From Ailurus styani (Eukaryota; Chordata; Mammalia; Carnivora; Ailuridae): a stretch of DNA of 64,000 nucleotides. The notes under the pieces were generated by a model. It was not told where the DNA came from. It saw only the letters and a list, made by a program, of their open reading frames with translations, and searched no databases. The position numbers and the translations under genes were made by a program. The DNA lies in NCBI GenBank assembly GCA_002007465.1, contig LNAC01000162.1, positions 2,271,832-2,335,831 on the forward strand. Direction: 5' to 3'. Each line of letters starts with the position of its first letter. Position 1 is the first letter of the stretch. Positions 12,232 through 22,798 of this stretch are shown here, in pieces.

Positions 12232-12784
12232 ATGCATTGGACAAACAATAGATGTTGGTTATCCTGAGGTGATATTATTCATGCACAACAGATTTAAATG
12301 CTTCATACATAATTCAAATTATGGTCTCATCTTATCTATGTGACATAAAATATACCTGCCAATTTTTCTTGGATCTTCCCCCGAGGTTCCCTTTAGGGAA
12401 GGAAACCCTGACAAAATGTTACCTGATTTTAATTATTCCACACATTATTCTCATTGTTATATCATAATTATGTAAGAAGTATTGCCAAGGTACTAGAATT
12501 CTGCCTGCTTAATCTGGTCTTGATTCAGGTCTGCTTCATTGTTCTAAAGCCCAACTGTGGTTTTGTTTTATCCAATTATTAAAGTGTGAAGAATATAAAC
12601 ATTTATATTTTCCTCCTTATTTTTCTCTTTCTACACATGATGTTAGTGACTGGTCTAATTCTGTGGAGTTCACTGTGTGAAAAAGAGCAACACGAAAAAA
12701 TCCTCACTCTCGTATAACAAATTCAAGTTTTGAATATTGTTTGGACCCAACATTTTCCTACATGTAAAATATCTTAAAAAACAG
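12232..12784. other. Unassigned non-coding sequence
   Basis: Nothing recognised between two SINEs. Confidence 0.45.
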
Positions 12785-12792
12785 AGCCAATT

Positions 12793-13001
12793 GTGGGTGC
12801 CTGGGTGGCTCAGTCAGTTAAGCCGCTGCCTTTGGCTCAGGTCATGATCCCAGGGTCCTGGGATCAAGTCTCGCATCAGGCCTCTGTTCCTCGGAGAGCC
12901 TGCTTCTACCTCTCCCTGTGCCTGCTGCTCTGCCTACTTGTGCTCTCTACCTCTTTCAGATGAATAAATAAAATCTTAAAAAACAACAACAACAAAAAAC
13001 C
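12793..13001 (+). mobile_element. CAN SINE, sense, with CAA-rich tail
   Basis: Head GGGTGCCTGGGTGGCTCAGT at 12795, a typical body, and AAATAAAATC followed by a (CAA)n-containing A-tail. Short TSD AGCCAATT occurs at 12785-12792 and 13002-13009. Confidence 0.93.
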
Positions 13002-13009
13002 AGCCAATT

Positions 13010-13504
13010 TTTATTTCTTTCATCTACTTCTCTTCATATTATTCTACTATTATGTTGATTACTAACCCAAGAGTGATGTCTATTTTAGAATTATTCGAAA
13101 TAAATTACAGAAAACATCTTCCAAAGAATTTCCTTGACACCTCTGGAAACAATGTGTTTTGATTACCATAAATAATTTTGATCTACTTTTTTCCTCTCAT
13201 TGTGAGCGTGCCAGTTACATTCTTCCTAAATTTCCTCTAAGTTTACACTTTCTGCCACTTTGCTTCAGTGGGTGGATTTTGTTCACTTTTTGCTTTAGGT
13301 CCTTTGGAAATGTCAAAAAGTAGGTTTTAACAATTAAAGTTGACTTAAAATAGGACAATTAAAATGTCCTTACATTTTAAGACAGGTACAAAAACAACTT
13401 GCAGGTCAAACACTTCTGAAATTTATTGCATTGTATACTCCATGTATCACTTACTAAGAATACCTAAGTATATTTCAGTTAAACACATAAAATGGTATTA
13501 TGGT
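13010..13504. other. Unassigned non-coding sequence
   Basis: No gene or repeat recognised upstream of the L1 3' end. Confidence 0.45.
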
Positions 13505-14169
13505 TCTAAGACAATTTGGAGAAAGGGGAACCCTCTTACACTGTTGGTGGGAATGCAAGTTGGTACAGCCACTTTGGAAAACAGTGTGGAGATTCCTCAA
13601 AAAATTAAAAATAGAGCTACTCTACGACCCTGCAATTGCACTACTGGGTATTTACTCCAAAGATACAGATGTAGTGAAAAGAAAGGCCATATGTACCTCA
13701 ATGTTTATAGCAGCAGTGGCCACAATTGCCAAACTGTGGAAAGAGCCAAGATGCCCTTCAACAGATGAATGGATAAAGAAGATGTGGTCCATATATACAA
13801 TGGAATATTATGCAGCCATCAGAAGGGATGAATACCCACTTTTGTATAAACATGGATGGGTCTGGAGGCGATTATGCTGAGTGAATTAAGTCAAGCAGAA
13901 AAATTCAATTATATGGTTTCACTTACTTGTGGAACATAAAGGATAAAATGGAGGACTTTAGGAGAAGGAAAGGAAAAGTGAATTGGGGTAAATCAGAGGT
14001 GGAGATGAAAGCTGAGAGACTGTGGACTCTGAGAAACTGAGGATTATGGAGGGGTGGGGTGGGGGGATAGGTGAGCCTGGTGGTGAGTATTAAGGAGGGC
14101 ATGTATTGCATGGAGCACTAGGTGTGGCGCATAAACAATGAATCTTGGATCACTGAAAGAATAAAAAAA
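13505..14169 (+). mobile_element. LINE-1 3' end: ORF2 C-terminus and young-type 3'UTR
   Basis: The frame from 13500 (126 codons) holds the ORF2p C-terminal landmarks [34 protein letters not shown] and YTMEYYAAI in order, with few breaks. This is the best-preserved ORF2 C-terminus in the window. The 3'UTR (about 13880-14169) has the G-rich GGGGTGGGGTGGGGGG and GCATGTATTGCATGGAGCAC segments of younger carnivore L1s, unlike the other L1 3'UTRs here. 5' truncated; no clear TSD found. Confidence 0.93.
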
Positions 14170-14174
14170 TACAA

Positions 14175-14518
14175 CTATGATTTTCAAACTGAAACATGCA
14201 ATGGGTAAGTTTTAGAAATGGAAGGTCCCTCCTGAAATCAAAGTTTATGTTTGAAAGATCAATAATGAGAAGTAGTTCAAGTAAAAAAACAAAAATGCAA
14301 TTATATTTAAATCATAGTGGAAAAGAAAGACTTAAATATAGATTCAGAAATTGTCCATGTGATAAAGAAACAAGACACAAACAGAAAACAGTATAAAATA
14401 AAACTTCTCTTTGAAGAACTCTGTTAAAAACTGATTTTATAGATCAAAATGATTTATAAAAATCCAGGAAACTCTGACTGATAAATATATATGCCTCAAC
14501 ATTTTCTGACATAATTCT

Positions 14519-14554
<36 letters not shown>

Positions 14555-15368
14555 TGTGTGTGTGTACATTATATGTATGCCTATGTATAAAAGCAACACA
14601 GATTTCCTATAAAGAAAAAATGATCAGATAGTATTAAACCTCTTAATGCAAATCTGGCAACTTGAGAATAGTTTGGAGCACTTACAGACTACTGAGAGAA
14701 AACTATGTACAGTCAATACATATATCATTCATTAGTTAGAACAAAAGATATTCACAGATCTGGAAGGGTCCAGAGAGTATGCAAGCTGATTCATCTACAT
14801 AAATTCTTGATAAAAGCAAAACAAAACAAAACACAACAAAAAAACACCTAACCAAATTATACATGAATTAAGCCAGAGATAATGAAGTAGAGAAGATAAA
14901 ACAGTGGTGAATAATATAGCTGAAGCTAATCTGAAAGAGTATTCTCTTAAATCAGGATTCATGAAAGGAAAGAAATATATTTCAAGAAAAATTATAGTAG
15001 TGAATAATTAAATACACTAAACTGTCTCAGAATCAGAGAACAAAACATGCTTCAAACATCACATTTGCCAAGTGCTAAGAGAAAAGTGAGAATGAGAGTA
15101 TAGTAAAAGGCTTATCTTATTTGGGGTAAAATCAAACACATTAGAATACTTTTGCTGGAAAAATAAATGGTATCCACTTACTATGTAACAGAGAAGTACA
15201 TATTTTATATTGAATATCACATAGTTCTTTTGGTTAAGAAGGGATAAATTCAAGGGTATAGCAACTAGGTCAAGTCATTAAAGAATAGATTTAAGGAAAT
15301 ACAAGAAAAAAATATGAGAACCCCCTCATAAACACACAGTAAGATAAAGTATTCATCTTTCAATAAGA
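14175..15368. other. Unassigned AT-rich non-coding sequence
   Basis: No gene recognised. It contains a long TG microsatellite (14521-14565) and an (AAAAC)n patch near 14818-14845. Confidence 0.45.
14521..14565. repeat. (TG)n microsatellite, one interruption
   Basis: About 22 TG units with a single TT interruption at 14551-14552. Confidence 0.97.
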
Positions 15369-15577
15369 AAGAGCTGAAATTTTCAACTGAAAGAAACTAT
15401 TGAGATAAGCTTAAAAATTACTCAGTTTTACATAGGAAACAACAGATGTAGGCTAGAATGCAGGGGAAGGGGNAAGAGCTGAAATTTTCAACTGAAAGAA
15501 ACTATTGAGATAAGTTTAAAAATTACTCAGTTTTACATAGGAAACAACAGATGTAGGCTAGAATGCAGGGGAAGGGG
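15369..15577. other. Unmerged contig overlap: 104-bp direct duplication around a single N
   Basis: 15369-15472 is repeated at 15474-15577 with one difference (C at 15410, T at 15515), and a single N at 15473 lies exactly between them. Both copies start AAGAGCTGAAATTTTC and end GCAGGGGAAGGGG. This is the signature of two contig ends that overlap but were not joined, so the true sequence probably has one copy. Confidence 0.88.
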
Positions 15578-16241
15578 AACTCTCTTACACTGTTGGTGGG
15601 AATGCAAACTGATGTAGCCATTCTGGAAAACAGTATGGAGGTTCCTCAAAAAGTTAAAAATAGAACTACCTTATGACCTAGCAACTGCACTACTGGGTAT
15701 CTAATCAAAGGATTCATAAATGCTGATTCAAAGGGATACATGGACTCCAGTGTTTATAGCAACATTTCACCAATAGCCAAACTATGGGAAGATCCCAAAT
15801 GTCCATCAAGTGATGAATGGTTCAAGAAGATGTGGTATACATATACAATGGAATATTAGCCATAAAAAAGAATAAAATCTAGCCATTTGCAGTGATATGG
15901 ATGGAGCTAAAGAGTATTATGCTAAGCAAAATAAGTCAGAGAAAGACAAAGACCGTATGAATCCACTCATCTGTAGCATTTAAGAAATTTAACAAATGAA
16001 CATAAGGATAAAAGAGAGAGGCAAAACATAAAAATGACTCTTAACTTTAGAGAATAAACAGGGTTGCTGGAGGGTAGGTGGGCATGGGGAAGGGTTCAGA
16101 GGGTGAGGGGTAGTAAGTAGGGCACTTGTGATGTGTACTGGGTGTTATATGTAAGTGTTGAACCACTAAATCCTTCACTTGAATTTAATATTACACTATA
16201 TGTTAACTAACTGGAATTTAAATACTTGGAAGAAAAAAATT
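15539..16241 (+). mobile_element. LINE-1 3' end inserted at the 5' border of a larger L1
   Basis: ORF2 C-terminus (ACTCTCTTACACTGTTGGTG; later the ATGGTATACATATACAATGG segment) plus a 3'UTR ending TTAACTAACTGGAATTTAAA and an A-rich tail. TSD AAAATTACTCAGTTTTACAT (15519-15538) matches AAAACTAGTCAGTTTTACAT (16242-16261) at 18 of 20 positions. Its first 39 bases lie in the second copy of the assembly duplication. Confidence 0.88.
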
Positions 16242-17249
16242 AAAACTAGTCAGTTTTACATTCTTTTCAAGTGCACACAGAAGATTATCAGAATAGATCA
16301 CACTTTAGATCAAAATACAAGTCTCAATGGATTAAAAAACACTGCACTCATAACATGCATCTTTTCTGACCACAACGCTATGAAACTAGGAATCAGCCAT
16401 AAGAAAAAATCTGGAAAGAGATAAATACATAGAGGTTAAATAACATGGTATTAAACAATGAATGGGTCAACCAATAAACCAAAGAAATAAAAAATTACAT
16501 GAAAACAAATGAAAATGAAAATACAAGGGTCAAAAATCTTTGGGACACAGCAAAGGTGGTTCTGGAGGGAAGTTTATAGGAACATAGGCCTACCTCAAGA
16601 ATCAAGAAAAATACCAAAAAACAAACTAACCTTATACCTAAAGGAACTAGAAAAAGAACAACAAACGAAGCCTAATGTCAGTACAAGGAAAGAAATAATA
16701 AAGATTAGAGCAAAAATAAATGATACAGAAACCAAAAAGAACAATAGAACAGATCAATGAAACCAGGAGTGGGTTCTTTGCAAAGGTCAACAAAATAAAT
16801 AAATCTCTGCAAGACTCATTAAAAAGACAAGGAAAGAGAAAGAAGCCAAATAAATAAAATTACTAATGAAATGGAGAAATAACAACCAACACCACAGAAA
16901 TACAAATATTTGCAACAGAATATTATAAAACCCTATATGCCAACAAATTGGGCAACTTAGAAGAAATAGATAAATTCCTAGAAACATACTACGTACCAAA
17001 TTTGAAGTCAGAAGAAATAAAAAATTTGAACCGACTGATTACCAGCAATGAAATTGAATCTGTAATCCAAAAAACTCTCAAAAAACAAAAGTCCAGGACC
17101 AGACAGCTTCACAGGTGAATTCTACAAAACATTTAAAGAGTTAATACTCATTCTTTTCAAACTATTCCAAAAAATACAAGAGAAAGGAAAACTTTCAAAT
17201 CATTCTGAGACCAGTATCACCCTGATACCAAAACCAGATAGACACCACA

Positions 17250-17302
17250 AAAAAAAAAAAAAAAAAAAAAAAACAGGCCANAAAAAAAAAAAAAAAAAAA
17301 AA
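17250..17302. other. A-run with single N, probable unmerged contig ends inside L1
   Basis: An A-run followed by CAGGCCA, then N at 17281, then another A-run followed by GATAACAGGCCAG. The repeated ACAGGCCA on both sides of N suggests that the same A-rich ORF2 segment was placed twice with different run lengths. Confidence 0.75.
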
Positions 17303-17671
17303 GATAACAGGCCAGTATCTCTCATGAATACAGATACAAAAATCTTAAGCAAAATATTAGCAAACCGAATTCAACAATATATTTTAAAAAATATACCATG
17401 ATCAAGTGAGATTTATTACCTGTATACAGGAGTGGTTTAATATTTGCAAAACAGTGTAATACATCACATCAATAAGAGAAATGATAAAAACCATATGGTC
17501 ATTTCAATAAATGCATAAAAAGCATTTGACAAAGTACAACATCCATTCAGGATAAAAACCCTCTGCACAGTCTGTCTGGAGGAAATATATCTCAATATAA
17601 TTAAGGCCATACATCATACTCAATGGTGAAAAGTTGAGGGCTTTTCCCCTAAGGTCAGGAACAAGACAAGG

Positions 17672-17695
17672 ACCACTTTTTTTTTTTTTTACCAC
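17672..17695. repeat. T14 micro-insertion with 5-bp duplication
   Basis: ACCAC (17672-17676), T14 (17677-17690), ACCAC (17691-17695). Related L1 copies have a single ACCAC here, so the T-run plus the duplication is an insertion of about 19 bases. Confidence 0.7.
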
Positions 17696-18428
17696 TTTTA
17701 TTCAATACAGTCCTGGAAGTACTAGCCACAACAATTAGACAACATAAGGAAATAAAAAGCATCCAAATTAATAATGAAATAAAACTTTCACTATTTGCAG
17801 ATGACATGATACTATATATAGAATCCCAACAACTCCACCGAAAAACTGCTAAAACTGATGAATGAATTTAGTAAAGTTTCAGAATACAAAATCAATGTAC
17901 ATAATCTGTTGCATTCCTATATACTAATAATGAAGCAGCAGAAAGTGAAATTAAGAAAGCATTCCATTTACAATTGCACCAAAATCAAAGTATCTAGGCA
18001 TAAACTTAATCAAAGAGGTGAAAGACCTGTAAACTGAAAACTGTAACATACTGAAGAAAGAAATTCAAGACAATGCAAAGACGTTCCATACTTTTAGGCT
18101 GGAAGAATAAATATTGTTAAAATGTCTACGTTACCCAAAGTGATCAAGACATTTAATGCAATCTCTATCAAAATATCGACAATATTTTTCACAAAACTAG
18201 AACAAACAATCCTAACATTTGTATGGAATGACAAAAGACCGCAAATAGTCAAAGCAACCTTGAAAAAGAAAAGTAAAGCAGGAGGCATCACAATCCTGGA
18301 CCTCAAGTTATATAACAAAGCAGTAATAATTAAAACAGTATGGTGCTGGCATAAAAAGAGATACATAGATCAATGAAATAGAACAGAAGACCCAGAAATA
18401 AACCCATAATTATATGGCAAATTTATCT

Positions 18429-18653
18429 CTTTTTTAATTTTATTTTTATTCTTTGCCCAAGGGGTACAGGTCTTTGAATCATCAGGCTTACATCTTTCAC
18501 AGCATTCACCAAAGCACAAACCCTCCCCAATGTCCATAACCCATCCACCCTATCCCTACCCTCCCACTCCCCTGTAACCCTCAGTTTGTTTTGTGAGATT
18601 AGGAGTCTCTTATGGTTTGTCTCCTTCCCCATCCCATCTTGTTTCATTATTTT
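18429..18653 (-). mobile_element. Nested LINE-1 3'UTR fragment, antisense, inside L1
   Basis: It starts with a T-rich stretch (antisense tail) and reads, on the minus strand, as an L1 3'UTR: the antisense landmarks CTGTAACCCTCAGTTTGTTT and GAGTCTCTTATGGTTTGTCT are present. Perfect 14-bp TSD TGGCAAATTTATCT occurs at 18415-18428 and 18654-18667. The host ORF2 sequence resumes exactly after it. Confidence 0.96.
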
Positions 18654-18992
18654 TGGCAAATTTATCTTTGACAAAGAATGAATGAATATGCAATTGGAAA
18701 AAAGTCTCTTAAATAAATGGTGTTTGGAACACCAGATAGCCACACACAAAAGAATGAAACTGGACCACATTCTTACACCATACACAAAATAAATTTAAAG
18801 TGTATTAAAAACCTATGTGAGACCAGAAACCATAAAACTCCTTAAAGAGAGCACAGGCTATAATCTCTCTGACATAAGCCATAGCAACATTTTTTTAGAT
18901 GTGTCTCCTTAGGCAAGGGAAACAACAGCAAAAATCAACTATTGGGACTTCATCAAGATAAAAAGCTTCTGCACAACAAAACTAAATGGCAA

Positions 18993-19442
18993 GTAGACAC
19001 ATACCCTAACTCTAACAATAGTGCACTAAACCTAACCTCTAACTCCTAATCCTAACCCTGTGGATAGGTCTCTAAACTGCAGGATACCAGGCACATAGCC
19101 TCACTCTAAGCCTAACCCTGGCCATAACCCTAACTCTAACCCTAGCTCTGAGAAGAAAAAAAGATATGATACACAGACACACAGAATTTTACTCAGCCAT
19201 AAAAAATACTGAAATCTTGCCATTTGCAACATCATGAATGGAGCTAGAGAGTAGTTGATGGTTATCAGAGGGGAGGTGGGTAGGGGAATGGGTTAAATAG
19301 GTGATGAGGATTAAGGAGTGCACTTGTTGGGAGGAGTACAAGGTGTTTTATGGAAGTGTGGAATGACTATGTTGTACACCTGAAAATAATATTACACTGT
19401 ATGTCACTAACTGAAATTTAAGTAAAACCTTAAAAAAAAACC
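18993..19442 (+). mobile_element. Nested LINE-1 3' end with telomere-like 5' tract, inside L1
   Basis: Host L1 is interrupted between CTAAATGGCAA (18982-18992) and CTAAAAGGCAA (19443-19453), an 11-bp duplication with one mismatch. The insert begins with about 150 bases rich in CCCTAA-like hexamers, then an L1 ORF2 end (AATTTTACTCAGCCAT near 19185), a 3'UTR and an A9 tail (19432-19440). So one insertion event seems to carry both the hexamers and the L1 end. Confidence 0.85.
19003..19147. repeat. Degenerate (CCCTAA)n telomere-like tract
   Basis: Repeated CCCTAAC, TCTAAC, CCTAACC and ATAACCC units are broken by non-repeat spacers (19060-19105). At least a dozen CCTAA/TCTAA words occur in 145 bases. 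The strand shown is the C-rich one. Confidence 0.85.
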
Positions 19443-20353
19443 CTAAAAGGCAACCTACTGAATGGGAGAAGATATATGCAAATCACATGTAAAGGGTTAG
19501 CACCCAAAATATATAAAGATCTGATACATCTCAAGAGCCCCCCAAAATTAATTTAAAAATGGGCAGAAGACATGAACAGACATTTCTCCAAAAAAGACAT
19601 ACAGATGACCAATGGACACATGAAAAGATACTCAACACCATTCTTCACCAGGGAAATGCAAATCAAAACCAAAATGCCTCACACCTATTGGAATGGCTCA
19701 AATCAACAACACAAAAAAGAACAAGTGTTGGTAAGGAGATGAGAAAAAGGAACCTTCACGCACTGTTGATGGAAATGCACACTGGTGCAGCCACTGTGGA
19801 AAAGAGTATGGAGGTCATTCAAAAAATGAAAAAGAGAACTATCCTATGATCCAACAATCAGCTACTTGGTATTTACTCCCCAAATTACAAAAATACTAAT
19901 TCAAAGTGATACATGCACCCCAATGTTTATAGCAGCATTATTTACAACAGCCAAACTCTGGAAGCAGCTCAAGTGTCCACTGATTGATGAATGGATAAAG
20001 AAGTAGTATATTTATACAAGAAATATTATTGAGCCATAAAAATGAATGAAATTTTATCATTTATGAAAACATGGCTAGAGCTAGAGGGTATATAATGCTA
20101 AGCAAAATAAGTCAGTCAGACAAAGACAAATACCATATGATCTCACTACTGTGGAATTTAAGAAATAAGACAAATGAGCACAGGAAACAAAAAAAGAGAG
20201 AGAAACCAAGAAGCACACTCTTAACTATAGAAAACTAACTGATGGCTCCCAGAGAGGAGCTGGTTGGGGGATGGAGGAAATAAGGGTTGGGGATTAAAGA
20301 ATATACTAATCATGATAAAATAGAATGATTAAAAAAAACCCAACTCAGTTTTA

Positions 20354-20764
20354 AGTAACAAACTTAAAGATACAAAATGTTGAAAATGAAAATGTAGACA
20401 AAGAGGAAGCACTAAAATACAAACAAAATGCAGTGGCAGTGATATTAATATTAAATGAGATGACATTAAAAGGTAAATGTAATGAAAAGATATATAAATC
20501 TTTCCCATTTGTAGCCAATGTAATATTCACTCATTTATAATAAACAGATACTTACTGAGCACTTACTTTGTGCTAAGCAATGTTATTGGAACCAGTAGTG
20601 CATCTGTAGTAGATTTGCTTGATTTGAAGATCAAGCAAACAAAAGCCCTGTCCTTGTGAAGTTTACATAATAGTATCATCTGAAAGTGGATTGAGATTAA
20701 ATAGGGATTTATTTAGTTTGACAACAAAAATATCTGTAGGCAGGTAGAGCTACCATTGTTTGGT
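20354..20764. other. Unassigned sequence with a probable ancient repeat
   Basis: 20540-20690 (TACTTACTGAGCACTTACTT, then GTGCTAAGCAATGTTATTGG, then AGCCCTGTCCTTGTGAAG) fits a common old mammalian repeat whose name I cannot give with confidence. The rest is unassigned. Confidence 0.5.
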
Positions 20765-20994
20765 TCATGATAAAAATTATACTATCATCTCAATAAATGC
20801 AGAAAAAGGCATTTGTCAAAATTAAATATTCTTTCATGATGAAAACTCAACAAAGAATAGAAGAAATTAACATCATAAGGACCATATCTGAGAAGCTTGA
20901 AGCTTTTCCTCTAAGATAAGGAACCAGACAAGCATGGCCATTCTCACCAGTTCTATTCTACACTGTACTAGAAATTCTAGACAGAGCAATTAGA

Positions 20995-20995
<1 letters not shown>

Positions 20996-21051
<56 letters not shown>

Positions 21052-21140
21052 AAAAAAAGNNNNNNNNNNNNNNNNNNNNNNNNNNNNNNNNNNNNNNNNN
21101 NNNNNNNNNNNNNNNNNNNNNNNNNNNNNNNNNNNNNNNN
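20996..21140. other. Long A-run followed by an 81-base assembly gap
   Basis: About 55 A residues run up to CAAAAAAAG, then 81 Ns (21060-21140), then an (AAAG)n-type stretch. The L1 normally has a shorter A-rich segment here, so the A-run has expanded or is a sequencing artefact. The gap size may not be real. Confidence 0.9.
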
Positions 21141-21251
21141 AAAGAAAGAAAGAAAAAGAAAAAAAAAGAAAAGAAACAACGAAGAAAGAGTTCTCAATTG
21201 GAAAGGAAGAAGTAAAATCACCTGTCTGTAGATGACAATCTTGCATATATA

Positions 21252-21754
21252 TACGTTGGGGTTAATGTAGAGCGTGAAATCATCCATAATACCTGGCTTG
21301 CTAAAATGTAACACAGAAGCTGCTGGGGGCAGGGAAGGTTTTGGAAAACTGTGTAGGCCTTTGGAATGCTGAGGACTGCACGACCACTCTGCCATTGAAA
21401 TACCGTGGGGAGTTGCCTTCCAGAAGCTTTCTTAACCCAAACATCCACCCTGTGATCTAAGAGATGTATGCATTGTCCCCTAGGCTATGTTTACCAGAAC
21501 TCACACAAATTAGCCTATCATATCTTTCCCTTAAACAGATCCCCCCTAGTTCCTGCAAGACTCCTTACCACACATCATTTGCTTGAGAAACAGTGATAAA
21601 GATTTGTAATTATCCCAAAGGACCAATAAATGTGGGAGCAAAGAAGAGCAAAGGGTCCTTATCTCTGAGCATTGACTGCCTCGCTTCTCCTTTCTTTCAC
21701 AAAAGTTTGGAGTAATCTTTCTTCCATCAGTACTGGAAGTGCTGGCCATTCCCA
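21252..21754 (+). mobile_element. LTR-like segment inserted in L1 (family not identified)
   Basis: A 503-bp non-L1 block, less AT-rich than its surroundings, interrupts the L1. GCATATATA borders it on both sides (21243-21251, 21755-21763). It has an AATAAA (21625-21630) about 100 bases before a pyrimidine-rich end with CTTTCTTCCATCA, as in many ERV LTRs. The last 25 bases (from 21730) resemble L1 again, so the right border may be 21729. No coding sequence of a retrovirus is present. A non-LTR origin is not excluded. Confidence 0.4.
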
Positions 21755-22765
21755 GCATATATAGAAAACCCTAATAACTCCACCAAAAAATGTTAGAATG
21801 AGTAAATTCAGTAACATTGCAGGATATGAAATCGATATACAAAAATCTGTTGCATTTCTATTCACTAGTAACAAGCTGCCAGAAAGATAAATAAATCTTA
21901 TTTAGAATTGCATAAAAAAATACCTAGTAATGAATTAACTAAGGAGGTGAAAGATCTGTATGCTGAAAACTATGGGACAGTGATAAAAGAAATTAAGGAA
22001 GATACAAATAAATGGAGATACCTTATATGGAAGAAATAACATTATTAAGTATTATTGAATTATTAAAATGTCCATACTGCCCAAAGCCACCTGCAAATTT
22101 AATGAAAACCCTATCAAAATTTCAATAACTTTTTTTACAGAAATTAAAAAAATAATCCTAAATTTGTATGAACCATAAAAGATTAAATAACTGAAGCAAT
22201 GTTGAGAAAGAAGAACAAAACCAGAGGTACTACACTTCCTGATATTAGACTATATTGCAAAGCTATAGTAGTCAAAAAATATGGCCCTGGCATAAAACCA
22301 GACCCATAGACAATGGAACAGAATAGACAGCTCAGAAATAAACCCATACATATACGATTAGCTAAATTTTAAGAAGATGGCCAAAATAATTAATGGAGAA
22401 AGGACAGTGTCTTCAATAAATGGTGTTTGTAAAACTGGATAAGTATGTGCAAAAGACTAAAATGGACCCCACACCATTCACAAATATTAACTTCAAATGG
22501 ATTTTAAAAAGTAAACAATTAAACCGTAGGTTAAAGATGTAAGCCATAAAATGAAATAAAACTAAATGGTTTATGTTTTTATGTAAGACATAAAACTAAA
22601 TATTTGTTAACATTGGTCTTGGCAATGATTTTCTGGGTTCACATGAGCACAGGCAACAAAAGCAAAAGTAAACAAGTGGGACTATACCAAACTAAAAAGC
22701 TTCCATATAGCAATGAAAACAATAAAGAAAATGAAAAGATTTCTAAGGAACAAGAGAAAGTATTT

Positions 22766-22798
22766 GCAAACCCCCCCCCTTTTTTTTTTTGGCAAACC
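22766..22798. repeat. C9T11 micro-insertion with short duplication
   Basis: GCAAACC occurs at 22766-22772 and 22792-22798, flanking a C-run and T11. Related L1 copies have a single copy of this sequence. It may be a very short retroinsertion or a replication error. Confidence 0.6.

Larger units (their letters stand above)
16260..20342 (+). mobile_element. Large 5'-truncated LINE-1 (ORF2 and 3'UTR) with two nested L1 insertions
   Basis: It begins within the ORF2 endonuclease domain: the frame at 16179-16424 carries IFSDHNAMKLGI, whose SDH triplet (16365-16373) is the conserved endonuclease histidine motif. The linker and reverse transcriptase follow. The polymerase motif FADD is intact at 17794-17805, but the surrounding frame has many stops. 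It is interrupted by an antisense L1 piece (18429-18653) and by a sense L1 piece with a telomere-like tract (18993-19442), then continues through the ORF2 C-terminus to a 3'UTR and A-tail near 20335. An N in an A-run (17281) marks an assembly problem. ACTCAGTTTTA at 20343-20353 repeats the 5' flank. Confidence 0.9.

Noticed and set aside
15369..15577. True tandem duplication of 104 bp
   Set aside because: A single N lies exactly at the junction and one base differs, so unmerged contig ends are the simpler reading.
19003..19147. Chromosome end or ancestral telomere fusion
   Set aside because: The hexamers are degenerate, one-directional, short, and lie inside an insertion with a TSD and A-tail; no head-to-head array is present.
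20958..21395. 145-codon minus-strand frame
   Set aside because: It runs through an A/T homopolymer and an 81-base gap translated as X; not a real frame.
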